Shown here: positions 15,838 to 24,743 of the stretch, in pieces
Numbering within the stretch: position 1 is the first letter of the stretch
Layout of the letters: every line of letters begins with the position of its first letter
From: Phycisphaerae bacterium
GTDB taxonomy: Bacteria > Planctomycetota > Phycisphaerae > SM23-33
DNA: 64,000 nt
Reading direction: 5' to 3'
Assembly: GCA_018335035.1 (NCBI GenBank)
Contig: JAGXKT010000003.1
Coordinates: forward strand, 78,623 to 142,622
Notes under the pieces: generated by a model
The model's database searches: none
Seen by the model: the letters and a program-made list of their open reading frames with translations, nothing else
What the model was told of the DNA's origin: nothing
Program-made: the position numbers and the translations under genes

Positions 15838-18800
15838 GTCTCGGCTCCTGTCGACGCGTCCCGCGCCTGCCCTCGAACCGCGGCGCGCGCCAAACCGTCC
15901 AGCGCCGCCAGCCACCGTTGCGACGCCTGACGGTCTTCATTCTCGGCGGCCGATTCCAGCTTCGCCGCCGTTTGGCTCACTGACGGGTAACCGTAGCCCC
16001 CACCGGCGCCCTTGACCTGGTGTGCCGCGCGGCGGAGGTCGTCCCAACTGCCCTGCTCGAAGGCGGCGCGCATCGCGTCAATGCGCTCGCCGAGCCGGTC
16101 GACGAAATCCGCCACGATATCGGCCATGTCCGGCTCGTCGGCAAACTCGGAAATCAGCACGTCCGGCGTGGAGGAATCCGTCTCGGCCTGCCCGGCCGAA
16201 GCGTCGCCGTCGTCCGTGCCGTCGCCCGACGCCTCGGGGGTCTCGGCCTCCGCGACCGCGGCGTATTGTGCCACGGCCGAAAGCAGCTTCGCCCGGTCGA
16301 TCGGCTTGGTCAGATGCGCCTCGCAGCCGGCGGCGATGCTATGGTCGCTGTCACCGTTTAGCGCGTGGGCCGTCAGCGCCAGCACAGGCCCCGCGTAGCC
16401 ACGCTGCCGCAACAGCCGAGTCGCCTCGGAGCCGTCCATGACGGGCATCTGCATGTCCATCAGGACCACGTCGAACGCGCCCTCAGCGGCGCGCTCCAGT
16501 GCTTTTCCGCCATTCTCAACGATCTCCACCGTCGCGCCCGCGCCGGTCAGGAATCGCTCGATCAGCCGCTGATTTGACTTGCCGTCCTCCGCCAGCAGCA
16601 CGCGAACGTCGTCCAGGCGGGGCAATGCACTGCTTTGGCGTGTGGTATCCCCGACCACGGAGGTCTCCTTATGTGTCTCCAGCATGCGAACGTTCTCCCT
16701 CACAACGGCCGGTATCGTGACCGTAAACACACTGCCCTTCCCAATGGTGCTATCGGCAGTAACCCCCCCTCCCATTAGCTCAACCATGCGCCGAGAAACG
16801 GGCAAACCGAGCCCGGACCCGCCATAGCGACGTGTCGTGGACGCATCGGCCTGCTCGAACGGTTCGAAGAGCTTCTCCAGCCGCTCCGGGCGAATGCCGA
16901 TGCCGTCGTCTTCCACGTCGAAGCGGACCGCCGCCTGCCCGTCACGCCATTGCGGCTCGTAGGAAACCGCTACCCGTACGTGCCCGTTTTCGGTGAATTT
17001 GATCGCATTGCTCAGCAAGTTCATCAGCACCTGGCGCAGACGCACCCCGTCCGTCTGAATCGTCTCGGGAACCGGCGTGGCGTACGTCACGTCGAGCGTG
17101 TCGCCCTGCTCGGCCGCACGAGACGACAGCGTGCGCGTCAGCTGCGTGAGCATCTCGCTGACGGCTACCGCCCGGATATCCAATGTCATGCGACCCGATT
17201 CGATCTTGGACAGGTCCAGAATGTCGTTGATCAGCTCCAGCAGGAACTGTCCGTTCGAGCGGATCATCGACACGCACTCAGCCCAGTCCGTCTGCCCGGC
17301 ATCGAGGTCCCCCAGCAGCTCGGCGTACCCGAGGATCGCCGTCATCGGCGTGCGGATTTCGTGGCTCATGTTGGCCAGGAAGGCCGTCTTGGCGCGCGTG
17401 GCGGCCTCGGCCCGGTCCTTTGCCCGCTCGAGCTTCTTTTCCGCCCGCTTCCGGGACGTTATATCCCGCACCGTCGCCTGCAGGAACGCTCGGCCTTGGA
17501 GTTCCACGCGCGTCAGCAGAACGCTCGCGGGGAATAGATCACCGCCGACGCGCCGGTGGGTCCACTCGAAGAAGTGGCTGCCGTCGCGCATCGCGCGTGC
17601 GATCATCTCCCTGGCTTTGACGTTCGAGTGGTGGCCGTCCGGCTGATAGTCGCAGGACAGCTCCGCCAGTCCCCTGCGGCAGAGGTCCGCTTCGTCCTCG
17701 CACCGGAACATCCCGATGCACGCAGGATTGCCCGACGTGAAATTCCAGGACGGCGGTTCCAATGTCATGATCGCGTCCCGTGAACTGGTGAACAGCACGC
17801 GATGCCACTGCTCGCTGATACGGAGCCCCTCCTCGGCCTGCCTTTTCTCCGTGATATCCATGATGATCGCCGCCAGGCCGGTCACGCGTCCGCCCCGTTG
17901 GATGCGCCCCGAGTGGATCAGCGCCGGGAACGTCGAGCCGTCCTTCCGGAGCCCCGTGTACTCGTTCAGTCCGGGGTCCTCGCCGGCCAGTGCGCGGCCG
18001 GCGTTGGCGCGGGCGCGACCGCGTTCGTCGGGCACAATCATGTCAAAGCAGTTCAGCCCGCGCCTGACATCCTCCTGGCTGTAGCCCATCACGTGGTAGG
18101 CGTTGCGATTGGCGAAGATGATGTTGCCCTCGATGTCCGTTTCCGTGACGATGCCGGGCAGCAGATCCGCCAGTGTCCGGAAGCGCTGCTCGCTGTCGCG
18201 CAGGGCGGCTTCCATGCGCTTCCGCTCGGTGATGTCGATGGCCGCTTCCACCGCGCCGATCGCCTCATCTTGCTTGTCGCGGACGGGAGCGCCCGTGACG
18301 AACCAGGTCCGTCCGTCCGGCGTCTGCATATCCCGGGAGCACCGCCGGCCTGTTTCCATCGCTTCGAGAACCGGGCAGTTCGGGCACGGCTCGTCACGCC
18401 CGCCCCAGATCTCGTAGCAGTGGTGCCCGACGAGCTCCTCAGGCGCTTTGCCCGCCAACTCGCAGCCCCGCGGATTGACCCACTGGACCGTCATGGTTCG
18501 GTCGCTGAAGTTGACCCTCTCGGCGATGTGCTCCATGACCAGCCGACGCTGCTGCTCGGCGGCGTGAAGGCGCGCGTCGCACGTGCGCGCGTCCGTCACG
18601 GCCTGAACGATCTCGACGACGCCGGTGACGCGGCCGTGCTCATCGCACGCGGGCCACGTCTGAACAAGGCACACCGTGCCGTCCGGTGCGGTCATTTCGC
18701 CGCGCCCGGCGGCGCCCGTCCGCAGCGTCTCGCTCGCCGGGTCGGCATCGCCGACGCCCTCGCATCCGGCGAGGAGTTCGCGGCGCGCCCGCCCGATGGG

Positions 18801-18956
18801 CTCACGGACGCCGCGCCGCTCGGCCGCGGCGCGGGCGGCGCGATTCAGCCACTGCACGCGCAGAGACCGATCATAGAGGCCCACCCATTCCGGAAGACCC
18901 TCCAGTATCGCCTCCAGATCCTCTCGGCGCAGCGGATTCTCTCCATCACGTCGCAT
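15834..18956 (-). CDS. Hybrid histidine kinase: 4 PAS, HisKA, HATPase, REC, HPt
   Basis: Soluble 1040-residue hybrid sensor kinase with no membrane segment evident. Four PAS-like modules span about 15-510; the second contains GRDEPCPNCPVLEAMETG, a CPxCP cluster typical of a redox- or metal-sensing PAS subgroup. HisKA near 545 has the phospho-His in ANMSHEIRTPMTAI. HATPase has DDGIGIRPERLEKLF and GGSGLGLPVSRR. REC at about 785-900 has VVLMDMQMPVMDG. The C-terminal HPt has phospho-His in AAHQVKGAGGGYG. This is a complete internal phosphorelay (His-Asp-His). Its stop overlaps the start of the REC-GGDEF gene, so c-di-GMP synthesis is the likely output. The signal is unknown, probably cytoplasmic. 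Confidence 0.93.
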   Translation of the reverse strand: MRRDGENPLRREDLEAILEGLPEWVGLYDRSLRVQWLNRAARAAAERRGVREPIGRARRELLAGCEGVGDADPASETLRTGAAGRGEMTAPDGTVCLVQTWPACDEHGRVTGVVEIVQAVTDARTCDARLHAAEQQRRLVMEHIAERVNFSDRTMTVQWVNPRGCELAGKAPEELVGHHCYEIWGGRDEPCPNCPVLEAMETGRRCSRDMQTPDGRTWFVTGAPVRDKQDEAIGAVEAAIDITERKRMEAALRDSEQRFRTLADLLPGIVTETDIEGNIIFANRNAYHVMGYSQEDVRRGLNCFDMIVPDERGRARANAGRALAGEDPGLNEYTGLRKDGSTFPALIHSGRIQRGGRVTGLAAIIMDITEKRQAEEGLRISEQWHRVLFTSSRDAIMTLEPPSWNFTSGNPACIGMFRCEDEADLCRRGLAELSCDYQPDGHHSNVKAREMIARAMRDGSHFFEWTHRRVGGDLFPASVLLTRVELQGRAFLQATVRDITSRKRAEKKLERAKDRAEAATRAKTAFLANMSHEIRTPMTAILGYAELLGDLDAGQTDWAECVSMIRSNGQFLLELINDILDLSKIESGRMTLDIRAVAVSEMLTQLTRTLSSRAAEQGDTLDVTYATPVPETIQTDGVRLRQVLMNLLSNAIKFTENGHVRVAVSYEPQWRDGQAAVRFDVEDDGIGIRPERLEKLFEPFEQADASTTRRYGGSGLGLPVSRRMVELMGGGVTADSTIGKGSVFTVTIPAVVRENVRMLETHKETSVVGDTTRQSSALPRLDDVRVLLAEDGKSNQRLIERFLTGAGATVEIVENGGKALERAAEGAFDVVLMDMQMPVMDGSEATRLLRQRGYAGPVLALTAHALNGDSDHSIAAGCEAHLTKPIDRAKLLSAVAQYAAVAEAETPEASGDGTDDGDASAGQAETDSSTPDVLISEFADEPDMADIVADFVDRLGERIDAMRAAFEQGSWDDLRRAAHQVKGAGGGYGYPSVSQTAAKLESAAENEDRQASQRWLAALDGLARAAVRGQARDASTGAET

Positions 18957-19025
18957 CGTGTATGCAATCCTCCTGGCGAAGCGGTCCGGTCCGGCGACGC
19001 ACGACGCGGCGGCCCGTCCGCCGGC

Positions 19026-19445
19026 TCAACCGGTGGCCGTCACTTGCCCTCGCAGCTTCTCGAGTTCCTCGGTGAGCCCGAGGATTCGCGTGGCCGAACG
19101 CAGGTGGATCTTCAGGTCCATCGGATCGAACGGTTTGAGCAGGTAGTCGTCCGCGCCGCAGACGAGCACCTGCAGCATGTCTTCTTTCCGGCGGCTGCCG
19201 GTAATCATCAGCACGTAGGCGTCGCGCGTGTGCGCCTGACGGCGAATGAACCGCGCAACCTCGAACCCGTCGGCGCCGGGCATACACCAGTCCACCAGGA
19301 TCAGCCGGGGGGCGTCCTTGCGGCGCAGCGCCGCCATCGCCTCATCGCCATCACACACCACCTGCGGGTCAAACCCCCAACTCGACAGGAGCATCTCGAG
19401 CCACTGGCGATACGTCGCATCGTCGTCAGCGATCAGAACACGCAT
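19026..19445 (-). CDS. Single-domain response regulator receiver
   Basis: Receiver-only protein of 139 residues: acidic pair in MRVLIADDDATYR, phosphoacceptor Asp in LILVDWCMPGADG, conserved Thr/Ser in VLMITGSRR and Lys in YLLKPFDPMDLKIH. The C-terminal helix (TRILGLTEELEKLRGQV) is an added coiled segment. It starts inside the last 20 bases of the upstream hybrid kinase gene, so it is translationally linked and probably part of the same phosphorelay. There is no output domain; it acts by protein contact or as a phosphate shuttle. Confidence 0.92.
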   Translation of the reverse strand: MRVLIADDDATYRQWLEMLLSSWGFDPQVVCDGDEAMAALRRKDAPRLILVDWCMPGADGFEVARFIRRQAHTRDAYVLMITGSRRKEDMLQVLVCGADDYLLKPFDPMDLKIHLRSATRILGLTEELEKLRGQVTATG

Positions 19446-22400
19446 GTGCTTGCCTTTCGCAGTCCTCGGCGGCGACCGTACCGAAGCGATCTACCGCCGT
19501 AATCAGTTCATCGACCAAATCCCCTGTGCACTCCGCTTGCGCGTCACGTGCGGCGCGCTCGAGCGCCTCGGCCGCCCGGCTCGCCGCCGGTGCGGCGAGG
19601 AGTCTCAGCGACCCCTTGAGCTTGTGCGCCAGCCGCGCTATCGTCTCGACGTCGCCTTCGGCCTTCGCGCGACGCAAGGCGTCGCGCGATTCGGGCCAAC
19701 TGGCCACAAACGCCTCCACCAACCGTTGCAGCGATTGGACGTTGTTGGCCACGCTGCCCAGGGCGGCGTCGCGGTTCCACACGTCCGCGTCGACCGCGGG
19801 CCGCTTGGAATGCTCTGGCGCAGGCGACGTTTCCGGCGACGGCTCGTCCGCGTCGGACGTGTCGGAGACGCCGCGTACCCCAACCGCCGCCAACGCCTCG
19901 ATCAGGCGCTCCGACGAGACCGGCTTGGTGACGTATCCGTCCATGCCCGCCTCGCGGCAGGACGCGCCCGCGCCGCCCATGACGTTGGCCGTCATCGCCA
20001 GAATGGGCACGTGCCGCCCGTCCGGCTCGGCGGCACGAATGCGGCGCGCCGCCTCCAGCCCGTCCATTTCCGGCATCTCCATGTCCATCAGCACCAGGTC
20101 GACCCCGCCCTGTGCCCACGTCTCGACGGCCTGGCGACCGGTCGTGACGCAGGTGACGTCGTGGCCCCACCCGCCGAGCAACATCGTCGCGTGCTCGCGG
20201 TTGATCTCGTCATCCTCGGCCAGCAGGATGCGCAAGGCCCCGCCGCGGCGTCGCACGGTGTGCCGGGTCGCCAGCTTGCCGGGACGTCCGGCGCGAACGG
20301 CCGTCAGGGCGTCGGAAACCGCCTCGCCCAGGACACATGCGGAAACGGGCTTGGTGAGATAGGCATCGACGCCGACCTCGTGGCACCGCGCCGCATCGCC
20401 GCGAAGGCCCACCGACGCCGTCAACACGAACGCCGGGCGGTGCGTCAGCGCCTCGCGCAATTCGGCGACAAGCGCCGTTCCGTCCGCACCGCCCAGATCC
20501 GCGTCCACGATGATCACGTCGAACGGGCGATCGGTCTGGTCGGCCTCCAGGGCGTAGCGCCGCCCCTGTTCGGCGGAGCAGGCACGCGTCGCGGCGTGGG
20601 CGGACGATCCGGACGCGACGGACCACAGCGCGTGGTCCACCGCGTCGCACGTGTGCGTGCCGTCGGGTTCCGTCGCGTCGATCACCAGCACCCGCGTCCG
20701 GCCCGGAAGCTCCGCGTGCGCTGCGTCGCCGCCGTTACCGGCCGACGCGGCGCCGCTGACCATCTCCCGCTGTTGGCGGTCGGGCAGCGCCAGCGTGACG
20801 GTGAAGCGGAACGTCGTCCCGCCGCCCGGACAGGAATCGATGTCGATGTGTCCGCCCATCAACTGGACGATCTGTGCCGAGATCGCCAGGCCCAGGCCCG
20901 TGCCGCCGCGCTGCGTCGAGCTGGGCGTCCCGGCCTGCTCGAAGGCATCGAAGATCCGCTGCTGATCCTCCTGCGAAATCCCCGGACCGGTATCGGCAAC
21001 CTCAATGACAATTTCGATCCGGTCGTCGTGTCGCGCGCCGGGACGGGCCACGACCGAAACCCAGCCCTTGTCCGTGAACCGCAGCGCGTTTCCGACAAGA
21101 TTCGTGACAACCTGCCGCAGGCGTCCGGCGTCGCCGACGACGACCGTCGGCGTATCGGGGTACACCTTGAGTTCGAGATCAAGCCCCTTGTCTTCGGCCT
21201 GGGGGGCCAGCAGCCCCACCGTGCTGTCCAGGCAGTCGCGCAGATCAAACGGCTCGCACGTCAGCGTCAGTTTGCCCGCCTCGATGCGCGAGAGGTCCAG
21301 CACGTCGTTGATGATTCGCAACAGGGCGTTTCCGGACCGCTGAACCAGCCGAAGGCACTTGCGGTTCCGGTCGTTCAGGTCCGAATGCAGCGCCAGCTCC
21401 GTCATGCCGAGAATGCCGTTCATCGGCGTGCGGATCTCGTGACTCATGCGCGCCAGAAACGCGCTCTTGGCCCGGCTGGCGGCCTCGGCGCTGTGACGCT
21501 GCTGCTCGGCCAGCTTGTGCTGCGCCCGCTCGCTGCGATAGCAGATGAACCCCGTGGCGAAGTACATCAAGCTCAGCGCGATGATCATCGTATACGCGAC
21601 CCGCTCGTACGACACCAGCGGGATCGAGATGCCCGAGATGGTCCCGCCCGTGGCCACAACAAGCCGCTCACCGGCGACCACGGCTGGGGCGTAGGCCACC
21701 AAGCTCTTCTGCTCCGGGTCGTCGCCGAGGACGACCTCCGCGGTGCCGCGACGTCCCTTCTCGGCGCAGTCGGCCAGCAACGTCTCGACGTCCGCCCGCG
21801 TGGAAAACGAGGACGCCTTCAGCGGCGGCGCTGCGCCGCTGCCGGCCAGCAACTGCCCCCCATCGCTCAACAGCCACCAGAAGTTCGAGCCGGGCGTCGC
21901 GTCCATCGGCATGACGTGATCGACCAAACTTCGCAGGCGCACGCTGCAGGCCAGAACGGCGTCGGACTCCGCCCGGCCGGGGACGGGCACCAGCACCCAG
22001 ATCACGCCGGTGTCCCAATCGGAGACGAACGCCGGACGGTCGCTGATGGCGCGGCACTGCGCCGACAAGGCCGCCAGACGCTCGTCCGGCACGTCGGCGC
22101 CGTCATCCTGCGGCGCCAACAGCGACCATCGCCTCTCCGGACCGTCGCGGACGGACACCATGACGCGGCGGACGACGCCGCGCTGCGCCTGTCGGAACAC
22201 TTCCGCCGGGTGCGCCGCGTCGGCACGGCGGTCCACCAGCCCCGGGCTTCGCGCGAGCACCTCCAGCCCGGACACGGTCTCGCCGAATGCCGTCTCCGTC
22301 GTGCGCGCCAGGCGCCGGACCGATTGACCGCGCTGGCTGCGAATGCCGTCGACGATCCACGACTCGAACCGCCGATGCTGGATGTGCAGCACCCATGCGA

Positions 22401-22524
22401 ACAAGCCGGCCGCCACCGTTGCCAGAAGCAGCGGACGCAAGCCGTGCCACCGCCCCGACGCATGAAGCAGCCGCTTGGCGAACGCCGTAACGCGTCGCCT
22501 CTGCCTGACCCAATCGATACGCAT
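19426..22524 (-). CDS. Membrane hybrid histidine kinase with two receivers and an HPt
   Basis: Sensor kinase of 1032 residues. TM1 at about 29-48 and TM2 at about 303-325 (YTMIIALSLMYFATGFICY) enclose a periplasmic sensor of about 250 residues. HisKA near 355 has LARMSHEIRTPMNGI. HATPase has DTGPGISQEDQQRIFDAFEQ and GGTGLGLAISAQ. The first receiver (about 610-735) is degenerate: the acidic pair is reduced (VLVIDATEPD) although the Asp in IIVDADLGGADG and the Lys remain. The second receiver (about 775-890) is intact (ILLAEDDEINRE, LVLMDMEMPEMDG). A C-terminal HPt has ARLAHKLKGSLRLL. The following REC gene overlaps its end. It resembles BarA/ArcB-type tripartite relays with an added pseudo-receiver; the periplasmic ligand is unknown. 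Confidence 0.92.
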   Translation of the reverse strand: MRIDWVRQRRRVTAFAKRLLHASGRWHGLRPLLLATVAAGLFAWVLHIQHRRFESWIVDGIRSQRGQSVRRLARTTETAFGETVSGLEVLARSPGLVDRRADAAHPAEVFRQAQRGVVRRVMVSVRDGPERRWSLLAPQDDGADVPDERLAALSAQCRAISDRPAFVSDWDTGVIWVLVPVPGRAESDAVLACSVRLRSLVDHVMPMDATPGSNFWWLLSDGGQLLAGSGAAPPLKASSFSTRADVETLLADCAEKGRRGTAEVVLGDDPEQKSLVAYAPAVVAGERLVVATGGTISGISIPLVSYERVAYTMIIALSLMYFATGFICYRSERAQHKLAEQQRHSAEAASRAKSAFLARMSHEIRTPMNGILGMTELALHSDLNDRNRKCLRLVQRSGNALLRIINDVLDLSRIEAGKLTLTCEPFDLRDCLDSTVGLLAPQAEDKGLDLELKVYPDTPTVVVGDAGRLRQVVTNLVGNALRFTDKGWVSVVARPGARHDDRIEIVIEVADTGPGISQEDQQRIFDAFEQAGTPSSTQRGGTGLGLAISAQIVQLMGGHIDIDSCPGGGTTFRFTVTLALPDRQQREMVSGAASAGNGGDAAHAELPGRTRVLVIDATEPDGTHTCDAVDHALWSVASGSSAHAATRACSAEQGRRYALEADQTDRPFDVIIVDADLGGADGTALVAELREALTHRPAFVLTASVGLRGDAARCHEVGVDAYLTKPVSACVLGEAVSDALTAVRAGRPGKLATRHTVRRRGGALRILLAEDDEINREHATMLLGGWGHDVTCVTTGRQAVETWAQGGVDLVLMDMEMPEMDGLEAARRIRAAEPDGRHVPILAMTANVMGGAGASCREAGMDGYVTKPVSSERLIEALAAVGVRGVSDTSDADEPSPETSPAPEHSKRPAVDADVWNRDAALGSVANNVQSLQRLVEAFVASWPESRDALRRAKAEGDVETIARLAHKLKGSLRLLAAPAASRAAEALERAARDAQAECTGDLVDELITAVDRFGTVAAEDCERQAHACSDR

Positions 22525-22540
22525 CGTGCAACGTCCCTCC

Positions 22541-23026
22541 TCAGCGTTGTCCCTGGGCGATCATCTCCAACGCCGTACGCCGGAGACATCGACGAAGCGC
22601 CTCGGGACCGAACGGTTTTGTCAAACACATATCCGCCGCCGACAGCAGCGGGTCCGGCTGACCGGTCGAGGTTACCAGCGACCCGGCCATCACGATCAGC
22701 AGCGGACGATCCCGCCGTCCCTCCAGCAGGCGGCATATGCGGTAGCCGTCCAGGTCCGGCAGCAGCCAATTGACCACGGCCAGGCCGGTCGGCTCGGGGC
22801 CCGTGAGCACCTCCCACGCATCCCGCCCGTTGTCGACCGCCAGAGGACTGACCCCGGCGCGCCACAAGGCCTCAGCGACCATCGCGCGGTAAAAGGGGTC
22901 GTCGTCCGCCACCAGCCCGCGGCAAAGTCGCTCCACGGGCACAATCGCGTGCGCCATGCCCGCTGTGTTGTCCTTCGCGCCTACGGCCGAGCCCGGCCCG
23001 CGACGCGATGCGGCGATTTCGTCCAT
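22541..23026 (-). CDS. Pseudo-receiver protein (phosphoacceptor Asp replaced by Asn)
   Basis: Receiver-like protein of 161 residues. The acidic pocket (GLVADDDPFYRAMV) and the Lys (MCLTKPFGPEAL) are kept, but the phosphoacceptor position reads LAVVNWLLPDLDG: the codon is AAT, giving Asn for the usual Asp, and the Thr/Ser position is Ala (IVMAGSL). It should therefore not be phosphorylated in the normal way and may work as a constitutive or docking module. The start at 23026 is chosen for a strong AGGGGGGTGG ribosome binding site; the track form begins 24 codons earlier inside the promoter region. It is the first gene of the minus-strand set leading to the hybrid kinase 17 bases downstream. 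Confidence 0.85.
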   Translation of the reverse strand: MDEIAASRRGPGSAVGAKDNTAGMAHAIVPVERLCRGLVADDDPFYRAMVAEALWRAGVSPLAVDNGRDAWEVLTGPEPTGLAVVNWLLPDLDGYRICRLLEGRRDRPLLIVMAGSLVTSTGQPDPLLSAADMCLTKPFGPEALRRCLRRTALEMIAQGQR

Positions 23027-23241
23027 CAGTCCACCCCCCTGCTTCCCCCGATCTGCAAAAGACAGGCGGTCACCTGGCCGCGCTAGTGTCCAATACATGT
23101 ATCGTCGAACTCAACAGAGCACATTTACGAGAAACAAGAAAAACAGAAGATACTCGGATTTTTCGCATTATAAACCCCTCTGGCGTCGATATATCCGTAG
23201 AGCAGAGACAAGCCAGATCGGAGCGGAGGAAGGAAGGCCTC
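23027..23241. promoter_or_regulatory. Divergent AT-rich regulatory region
   Basis: This 215-base gap between the pseudo-receiver (minus) and REC-HD-GYP (plus) genes is distinctly AT-richer than its surroundings. It contains a perfect palindrome ATACATGTAT (23093-23102) and a TATAAA -10-like box near 23172-23177. No clear -35 element is seen for either direction, so promoter positions are not assigned. Confidence 0.45.
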
Positions 23242-24321
23242 ATGGCGACGGCCGTGAGTCAAGCGAGTCATAGCGCCTTGGTCGTCGACGACGACGCGGA
23301 AATTTGCGAGCTGATCCGTCAGGTCCTCACCGAGCGCGGCATGCAGGTGCAGGCGGTCGCCGACGCCGAAGCCGCCCTTGATAGTCTCGCCGAGCGGGAC
23401 GTGGACGTCGTCGTGACCGACATCGCGCTGCCGCATGTCGGCGGGCTGGAGCTTCTGGACCGCATTCGCCGCACGCTGCCGGACTGTCCCGTGGTACTCA
23501 TCACGGGGCTCCATCAGCGCGACTACATCGCTCAGGCGCTGATTCTCGGCGCATTTGACTACATCGAGAAGCCCTTCAGCGCCGACAAGCTGGCCGAGAC
23601 GGTCGAGGCGGCGATCGCCGCGTCCCGCCCCACGACCCGGTTGTCGCTGCGGGCGGCCGAGGCCCTCGAACTGCGCGAGGGCTGCCGACGGGCGGCGCTA
23701 CAGTCCGTCCGCGCCCTGGCCCGCGCCGTCGAGGCCAAAGACCCCTTCACCCGCCGCCACAGCGACCACGTGGCCCACTACGCCACGACGCTGGCACGCG
23801 AAATGGGCATCGACGAGCGGACGATCGAGTCGATCCGCGTCGCGGCGCTGCTGCACGATGTGGGCAAGATCGGCGTGCCGGACCACATCCTGACCAAGCC
23901 CGCGCCGCTGAGCGGCGAGGAGTTCGGCTACATTCGCCGCCACCCGAACCTCGGGGCGGAAATCCTCGCCAGCGTCACCATCTTCGGACCGGAGGCCGAA
24001 CTCGTCCGCCGACACCACGAACGCTGGGACGGACGCGGCTACCCGGACGGCTGGGGCGGCGAACGAACGCCACTGGGCGCCCGCGTTATCGGCGTGGCCG
24101 ACACGATGGACGCCATCCTCATGCCACGAACCTACAAGCCCGGCATGTCGCCGGAGTACCTGCGCGACGAACTGGACACCGCGGCAGGCCACCAGCTCGA
24201 TCCGTGTCTGGCGCGGCTGGCCGCCCAATGGGCCCGGAACCACCCCGACGAACTCATCCTGCCCGGCGCCGCCGAACCGGACGCCGAGCCGGTCGGGGCG
24301 CCGAGCCGAAAGGCAATCTGA
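23242..24321 (+). CDS. Response regulator c-di-GMP phosphodiesterase (REC-HD-GYP)
   Basis: Protein of 359 residues. The receiver (about 10-130) has VVDDDAEICE, phosphoacceptor in VVVTDIALPHVGG and YIEKPFSADKL. The HD-GYP domain (about 150-330) has RHSDHVAHYA, ALLHDVGKIGVPDHIL and RRHHERWDGRGYPDG, so the metal-binding and GYP motifs are intact. HD-GYP enzymes hydrolyse cyclic di-GMP (or related dinucleotides). The start at ATG 23242 is set by GAGGAAGGAAGG; the track start lies about 78 codons upstream in the divergent promoter region. It counterbalances the GGDEF gene on the other side of the island. Confidence 0.93.
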   Translation: MATAVSQASHSALVVDDDAEICELIRQVLTERGMQVQAVADAEAALDSLAERDVDVVVTDIALPHVGGLELLDRIRRTLPDCPVVLITGLHQRDYIAQALILGAFDYIEKPFSADKLAETVEAAIAASRPTTRLSLRAAEALELREGCRRAALQSVRALARAVEAKDPFTRRHSDHVAHYATTLAREMGIDERTIESIRVAALLHDVGKIGVPDHILTKPAPLSGEEFGYIRRHPNLGAEILASVTIFGPEAELVRRHHERWDGRGYPDGWGGERTPLGARVIGVADTMDAILMPRTYKPGMSPEYLRDELDTAAGHQLDPCLARLAAQWARNHPDELILPGAAEPDAEPVGAPSRKAI

Positions 24322-24743
24322 TGCACGCTCTGGCGCGGCGGCAGCGCCCGGTCGTCCACTCATGCGCCGTGCGCCGCCAGATTGCCGCTGCTCCGGCCGC
24401 CCTTGACGGGCTCCGCCCCATCGTGCGGCCACCCGCCGCGAGCGAGCGCCATCGGTATGTGGCGCGCGCCGCAATGCGGTACCTCGATGACGCCATGTCG
24501 CTTTTCGTCCGCCTGCGGCCCCATCCATTTAGCGCGCAAGTTTAATCCGCCGCCGGGCGATGCCGATAACGGACGTTGTCAGCCGGTCCAGCCCCCTCTG
24601 GAGTGCGTGAGGAAAATGCCTGTCGCGACAGGCGGTTACGGCTACAATTCCCATTGAAACGATCACTGAGCAATCCGTCTTCGGCGCCGGCGCGGCACCG
24701 GCGCGGCACGTCCTGGTTCCCAGGCAAGCCAGGGGGAAAGGAC
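24322..24743. other. Intergenic region with no supported gene
   Basis: In this 422-base gap between the HD-GYP gene and the next kinase, a 74-codon ORF starts 1 base inside the HD-GYP stop but has no family signature or ribosome binding site and is not called. A perfect 14-bp palindrome CCTGTCGCGACAGG lies near 24618-24631 and is followed by TACAAT, a possible -10 box. A doubled CCGGCGCGGCA stands near 24690-24712. Confidence 0.4.

Noticed and set aside
19246-22773. 1175-codon ORF on the plus strand, one of the longest in the track
   Set aside because: It is antisense to the hybrid kinase at 19426-22524; composition (Arg/Gly/Ala/His-rich, no domain) is that of a GC-rich shadow frame. Similar shadows at 15-1565, 17802-19502, 25611-27485, 28629-30410, 35380-37452, 43468-45135 and 52825-55527 are left out for the same reason.
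24321-24545. Small ORF directly after the REC-HD-GYP gene
   Set aside because: One-base overlap with the stop is suggestive, but there is no ribosome binding site or family signature and the composition is shadow-like.
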